From contig CALCJF010000002.1 of the NCBI GenBank assembly GCA_937967375.1, positions 1-45,859 of the forward strand: a stretch of DNA of 45,859 nt, in the 5' to 3' direction. The stretch is from an uncultured Leucobacter sp. (GTDB lineage Bacteria; Actinomycetota; Actinomycetes; Actinomycetales; Microbacteriaceae). This document shows positions 42,995 to 45,859 of this stretch, one piece after another. The notes beneath the pieces were generated by a model. That model did no database searches and was not told the DNA's origin. It saw nothing but the letters and a program-made list of their open reading frames with translations. The position numbers were made by a program, and so were the translations under genes. Each line of letters opens with the position of its first letter. Position 1 is the first letter of the stretch.

Positions 42995-44305
42995 ATGACC
43001 ACCGCCACAACGCAACCCGGCACCGACGAGTTCGGCCTGCACGCTGAAGAACGCCTCAGCCGAGACGCCGTCGAGGCCCTGCAGCTCGAGCGCCTGCAGT
43101 GGACCGTGCGTCACGCCTACGAGAATGTGCCGCTGTACCGAGAGAAGTTCGACGCGGCCGGGGTGCACCCCGACGACATTCACACCCTCGCAGATGTGCA
43201 GAAGCTGCCCTTCACCACCAAGGAAGACCTGCGCCTGAGCTACCCCTTCGGAATGTTCGCCGTGCCACGCGAAGACGTGCGCCGCATTCACGCCTCGTCT
43301 GGCACCACGGGTCGCCCGACCGTGGTCGGCTACACGCAGCGCGACCTCGACAACTGGGCCGATCTCATTGCGCGCTCGCTCTACGCCTCCGGCGTGCGAC
43401 CCGGCTGGCGCGTGCACAACGCCTATGGGTACGGCCTGTTCACCGGCGGCCTCGGCGCGCACGCGGGCATCGAACGCCTCGGCTGCACCGTGATCCCCAT
43501 GTCAGGCGGTCAGACCGAGAAGCAGGTGCAGCTCATCACCGACTTCGAACCCGACGCGATTCTGTGCACCCCGAGCTACCTGCTCACCATCGCCGACGCC
43601 TTCGAAGCAGCGGGCCTCGATCCTCGCGCCACAAGCCTGAAGGTTGCCGTCTGCGGCGCCGAACCCTGGACAGACGCCATGCGCCACGAGCTCGAGGAGC
43701 GCCTGAACATCAAGGCCGTCGACATCTACGGCCTCTCAGAGGTAATGGGTCCAGGCGTCGGCAATGAGTGCGTCGAGACTCAGGACGGGCCGCATATTTG
43801 GGAAGACCACTTCTTGCCCGAGATCATCGACGAGCAGCTGCAGCAGGTACCCGACGGCAAGGAAGGCGAGCTCGTCTTCACTACCCTCACCAAGGAGGCG
43901 TTCCCTGTTATTCGCTACCGCACGCGCGATCTCACGACGCTGCTTCCGGGCACGGCTCGACCGGGCATGCGTCGCATTGCGAAGATCACCGGCCGGAACG
44001 ACGACATGATCATCTTGCGCGGCGTCAACCTCTTTCCCACCCAGATCGAGGAGATCGCGCTCGAGCAGCCCGAGCTGAGCACGCACTTCGTGCTCGAGCT
44101 CACTCGCAACGGCAAGATGGACGCGCTCACCGTGAAGATAGAGCCGCGCGAGGGCGTCGCCGAGGCTGACGCGCTCACCGCTGCGAAGACACTGCAGCAG
44201 TGCATCAAGACCCGCATTGGCACTTCGGTCGCAGTCGAGCTGGTGCCCGCCGAGTCGCTCGAGCGCTCGCAGGGCAAACTGAAGCGGCTGTACGACCTAC
44301 GGTAG
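42995..44305 (+). CDS. paaK: Phenylacetate-CoA ligase
   Basis: A 436-residue adenylate-forming ligase, of the short PaaK type. The P-loop is HASSGTTGRPTVVGYT; IYGLSEVMGPGVGNEC and RTRDLTTL are the further core motifs, and GRNDDMIILRGVNLFPTQIE begins the C-terminal lid. It makes phenylacetyl-CoA from phenylacetate, ATP and CoA, the entry step of the pathway. The ATG at 42995 has TAGGAG upstream. It ends before a strong terminator. Confidence 0.96.
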   Translation: MTTATTQPGTDEFGLHAEERLSRDAVEALQLERLQWTVRHAYENVPLYREKFDAAGVHPDDIHTLADVQKLPFTTKEDLRLSYPFGMFAVPREDVRRIHASSGTTGRPTVVGYTQRDLDNWADLIARSLYASGVRPGWRVHNAYGYGLFTGGLGAHAGIERLGCTVIPMSGGQTEKQVQLITDFEPDAILCTPSYLLTIADAFEAAGLDPRATSLKVAVCGAEPWTDAMRHELEERLNIKAVDIYGLSEVMGPGVGNECVETQDGPHIWEDHFLPEIIDEQLQQVPDGKEGELVFTTLTKEAFPVIRYRTRDLTTLLPGTARPGMRRIAKITGRNDDMIILRGVNLFPTQIEEIALEQPELSTHFVLELTRNGKMDALTVKIEPREGVAEADALTAAKTLQQCIKTRIGTSVAVELVPAESLERSQGKLKRLYDLR

Positions 44306-44320
44306 TTCTTCGCTCCTGCA

Positions 44321-44359
44321 CGCGAAGTGCCCCCTCCAAAGCGGAGGGGGCACTTCGCG
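44321..44359 (+). terminator. Terminator of paaI-paaK
   Basis: CGCGAAGTGCCCCCTCC (44321-44337) and its exact complement (44343-44359) form a 17-bp stem with a 5-base loop, then TTTG. It begins 15 bases after the paaK stop codon. Confidence 0.85.
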
Positions 44360-44665
44360 TTTGACCCGGGCCGAAAATACAGGATCACGGCAAGGAATGC
44401 CCAACACTCGCCTCGAAAATGGTATACAAAATCGATAGGATCGGCATTCTCCGGTGGATTTTCAAGAGAGATTCAGCAATTAGGCACCGGAGGCATTGAC
44501 ATCAGCGCGATCCATCTTCATCATAGTGTTATGCTCTTCAGCATGATGAAGTTGACGCAGTAGCTCAACGGCACAGAAGTACGACGGCGTTCTTTGGGAG
44601 TCAGATCATATGAAAATTCTGATGGCATCCGGCCACCTTTGCAAGCGAAAGGCAAGGGCCAGCCG
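44360..44665 (+). other. Regulatory gap before the ABC transporter operon
   Basis: About 300 bases of lower GC content than the surroundings, with no supported gene. TTGACA (44496-44501) with a 17-base spacer to CATCAT is a possible promoter. CTTCATCAT (44516-44524) and ATGATGAAG (44543-44551) form a 9-bp inverted repeat over its start region. A GTATAC-centred site lies upstream. Confidence 0.5.
44420..44429. promoter_or_regulatory. GntR-type operator candidate
   Basis: TGGTATACAA, with a perfect GTATAC core, resembles the TTGTATACAA half-sites bound by FadR-type GntR repressors. It lies about 70 bases upstream of a possible promoter for the transporter genes. No regulator is visible in the window. 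Confidence 0.35.
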
Positions 44666-45550
44666 TTGAGCGCACGCACGTCTCAGACCTCAACCACACT
44701 GATCGACCTGCTGGGCGAACGGCGGGTTCAGCTGCGTAGAAACCCGGGAACCACGAAACTCATCGGCCTCGGATTCGGCGTCTTCATTCTTCTTGCCATG
44801 GTGGCCTCTTCGTTCGTGCTGCCGTTCGCCTTCAACCCGCTGCAGCCCGACCCACTCGCTATGCTGCAGCCGCCGAGCGCGACGCACTGGATGGGCACCG
44901 ACGGCTCTGGCTTCGACGTCTTCTCTCGGGTAATGTACTCCGCTCGGCTCGACATTCCGCTCGCCGTCGCGGGCGTGCTCGTTTCGCTGCTGATTGGCGT
45001 GCCGATCGGGTTGCTCGCGGGCGGTCGCGGCCGCTGGACCGAGTGGATGATGCGCGCTGTCGAGGTCTTCCAGGCGTTTCCGCTCATCGTGCTCGCTATC
45101 GTCATCGTGCAGGTGACGGGCAATCACCTCGAGAACGTCGTCGTCGCCCTCGCAATCGTCAACGTGCCACGCTTCATCCGGCTCGTGCGCGCCGAGGTGC
45201 TCGCCATTCGCGAGAGTCGCTTCGTCGAGGCCGCGCACGCGATCGGAGCGGGCTCTGGCCGCATCACTTTTCGGCACATCCTGCCGAACGTTCCGGGCAT
45301 CATCCTTGTGCAGAGCTCGCTCGCCGCGGCGAACGGCATCATCGTCATCGCGTCGCTCAACTTCATCGGGCTCGGCACGAACCCGCCGATTCCGAACTGG
45401 GGCTCGATGATTCAGCAGGGCAGCCAGTACATTCCGCAGGGCGCATGGTGGGTCGCGATCTTCCCGGGCATCGCCACACTGGTCGCAATCATCGCGTTCA
45501 ACCTCATCGCAGACAACCTCGAATTCCTCCTGGGGGTGGGAAAGAAATGA
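44666..45550 (+). CDS. Peptide/nickel-type ABC transporter permease (DppC/OppC family)
   Basis: A 294-residue permease. The OppC-N segment (RRNPGTTKLIGLGFGVFILL) leads to six transmembrane helices in all. The EAA loop is EAAHAIGAGSGRITFRHILPN, and ATHWMGTDGSGFDVFSRVMY matches the family. The start is not secure: the frame runs back to 44594, but TTG at 44666 with AAGGG upstream gives a normal N-terminus. It overlaps the ATPase gene in ATGA. The usual DppB permease and binding-protein genes do not precede it and may follow outside the window. Confidence 0.85.
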   Translation: MSARTSQTSTTLIDLLGERRVQLRRNPGTTKLIGLGFGVFILLAMVASSFVLPFAFNPLQPDPLAMLQPPSATHWMGTDGSGFDVFSRVMYSARLDIPLAVAGVLVSLLIGVPIGLLAGGRGRWTEWMMRAVEVFQAFPLIVLAIVIVQVTGNHLENVVVALAIVNVPRFIRLVRAEVLAIRESRFVEAAHAIGAGSGRITFRHILPNVPGIILVQSSLAAANGIIVIASLNFIGLGTNPPIPNWGSMIQQGSQYIPQGAWWVAIFPGIATLVAIIAFNLIADNLEFLLGVGKK

Positions 45551-45859
45551 GCGCGCAGGCACTGCTCGGCGTCAACGACCTCAGGGTCTCCTTCGACACC
45601 CGCCTCGGCGAGGTGCACGCCGTCAACGGGGTGAACTTCGAGGTGCGCCAGGGCGAGATCCTCGGCGTCGTCGGAGAATCCGGTTGCGGCAAGTCGGCGA
45701 CGCTTCGCGCGATCGTCGGCCTCACGCAAACCCCAGGTCGCATCGACAGTGGGGAGGTGCGATTTCAGGATCGCGATCTCCTCGCAATGCCGCCCCGCGA
45801 ACTTCGCCGCACCCGCGGGCGGGACATCGGCTTCATCAGCCAGAGCCCGATCGGTGCGC
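45547..45859 (+). CDS. Peptide/nickel-type ABC transporter ATP-binding protein (DppD family), partial
   Basis: Only the first 104 codons are present; the frame is open to the window end. The Walker A motif is GESGCGKSA, and the Q-loop begins at ISQSP. VNDLRVSFDTRLGEVHAVNGVNF is typical for oligopeptide ATPases. The ATG overlaps the permease stop in ATGA. Confidence 0.9.
   Translation, partial: MSAQALLGVNDLRVSFDTRLGEVHAVNGVNFEVRQGEILGVVGESGCGKSATLRAIVGLTQTPGRIDSGEVRFQDRDLLAMPPRELRRTRGRDIGFISQSPIGA

Noticed and set aside
44543..44563. Six-codon frame MMKLTQ as a leader peptide
   Set aside because: No ribosome site and no regulatory codons; it overlaps an inverted repeat better explained as a site in DNA or RNA.

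Overview
The window is GC-rich, densely coded DNA from an actinobacterium. The gene content fits Microbacteriaceae or a close relative: an alr-tsaE fusion gene in the t6A operon, a SigK/RskA/DipZ/MPT83-type locus, an SOS-boxed Rv2578c-like radical SAM gene, an actinobacterial phenylacetate (paa) cluster, and several genes whose -10 box sits only 6-7 nt before the start codon. This assignment rests on recognised gene families, not on a database search.

Left part (1-9.7 kb). A truncated YczE/YitT-type membrane protein and a divergent adenine-deaminase-like amidohydrolase face a divergent LysR regulator across a region with a palindromic operator candidate. Then come a DUF2993 lipid-binding protein, argS and tRNA-Arg(CCG) on the minus strand. 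A leucine-rich-repeat surface protein with an LAQTG sorting signal follows, and it abuts the decayed remnant of an IS3-family transposase. A stand-alone methyltransferase closes the block.

Centre-left (9.7-16.7 kb). dipZ, sigK and rskA form one minus-strand operon. The MPT83-like fasciclin lipoprotein is divergent from dipZ. The two divergent genes carry near-identical promoter elements (CCATCC-N15-CCGAAC), which points to a self-contained SigK regulon with positive autoregulation. An acyl-CoA synthetase and a DUF1295 membrane enzyme follow behind a perfect AT-rich palindrome.

Centre (16.7-30.1 kb). Miscellaneous genes: a membrane alpha/beta hydrolase, an ABC-F ATPase, a Pro/Gln-rich DUF4190 protein, a phosphoribosyltransferase, the LexA-boxed radical SAM protein, a UPF0126 membrane protein and a PtpB-like phosphatase. 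A catabolic island follows, with a cysteine hydrolase and M20 amidohydrolase pair, aldoxime dehydratase, nitrilase and an AraC-type regulator.

Right part (30.1-45.9 kb). A tightly overlapping housekeeping operon, glmS-acpS-alr/tsaE-tsaB-rimI-tsaD, is divergent from coaA. Then comes the phenylacetate cluster: paaABCDE plus a PaaG-like isomerase on the minus strand, and paaI-paaK on the plus strand, with a PaaR-type operator between them. The window ends in a peptide/nickel-type ABC transporter operon that runs off the edge.

Taken together, aldoxime dehydratase and nitrilase can convert an arylacetaldoxime to an arylacetate. PaaK would activate this acid and PaaABCE would epoxidise it, so a nearly continuous route from phenylacetaldoxime into the phenylacetate pathway lies within about 17 kb. 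The later paa steps (paaZ, paaF, paaH, paaJ) and the paaR gene are not in the window.
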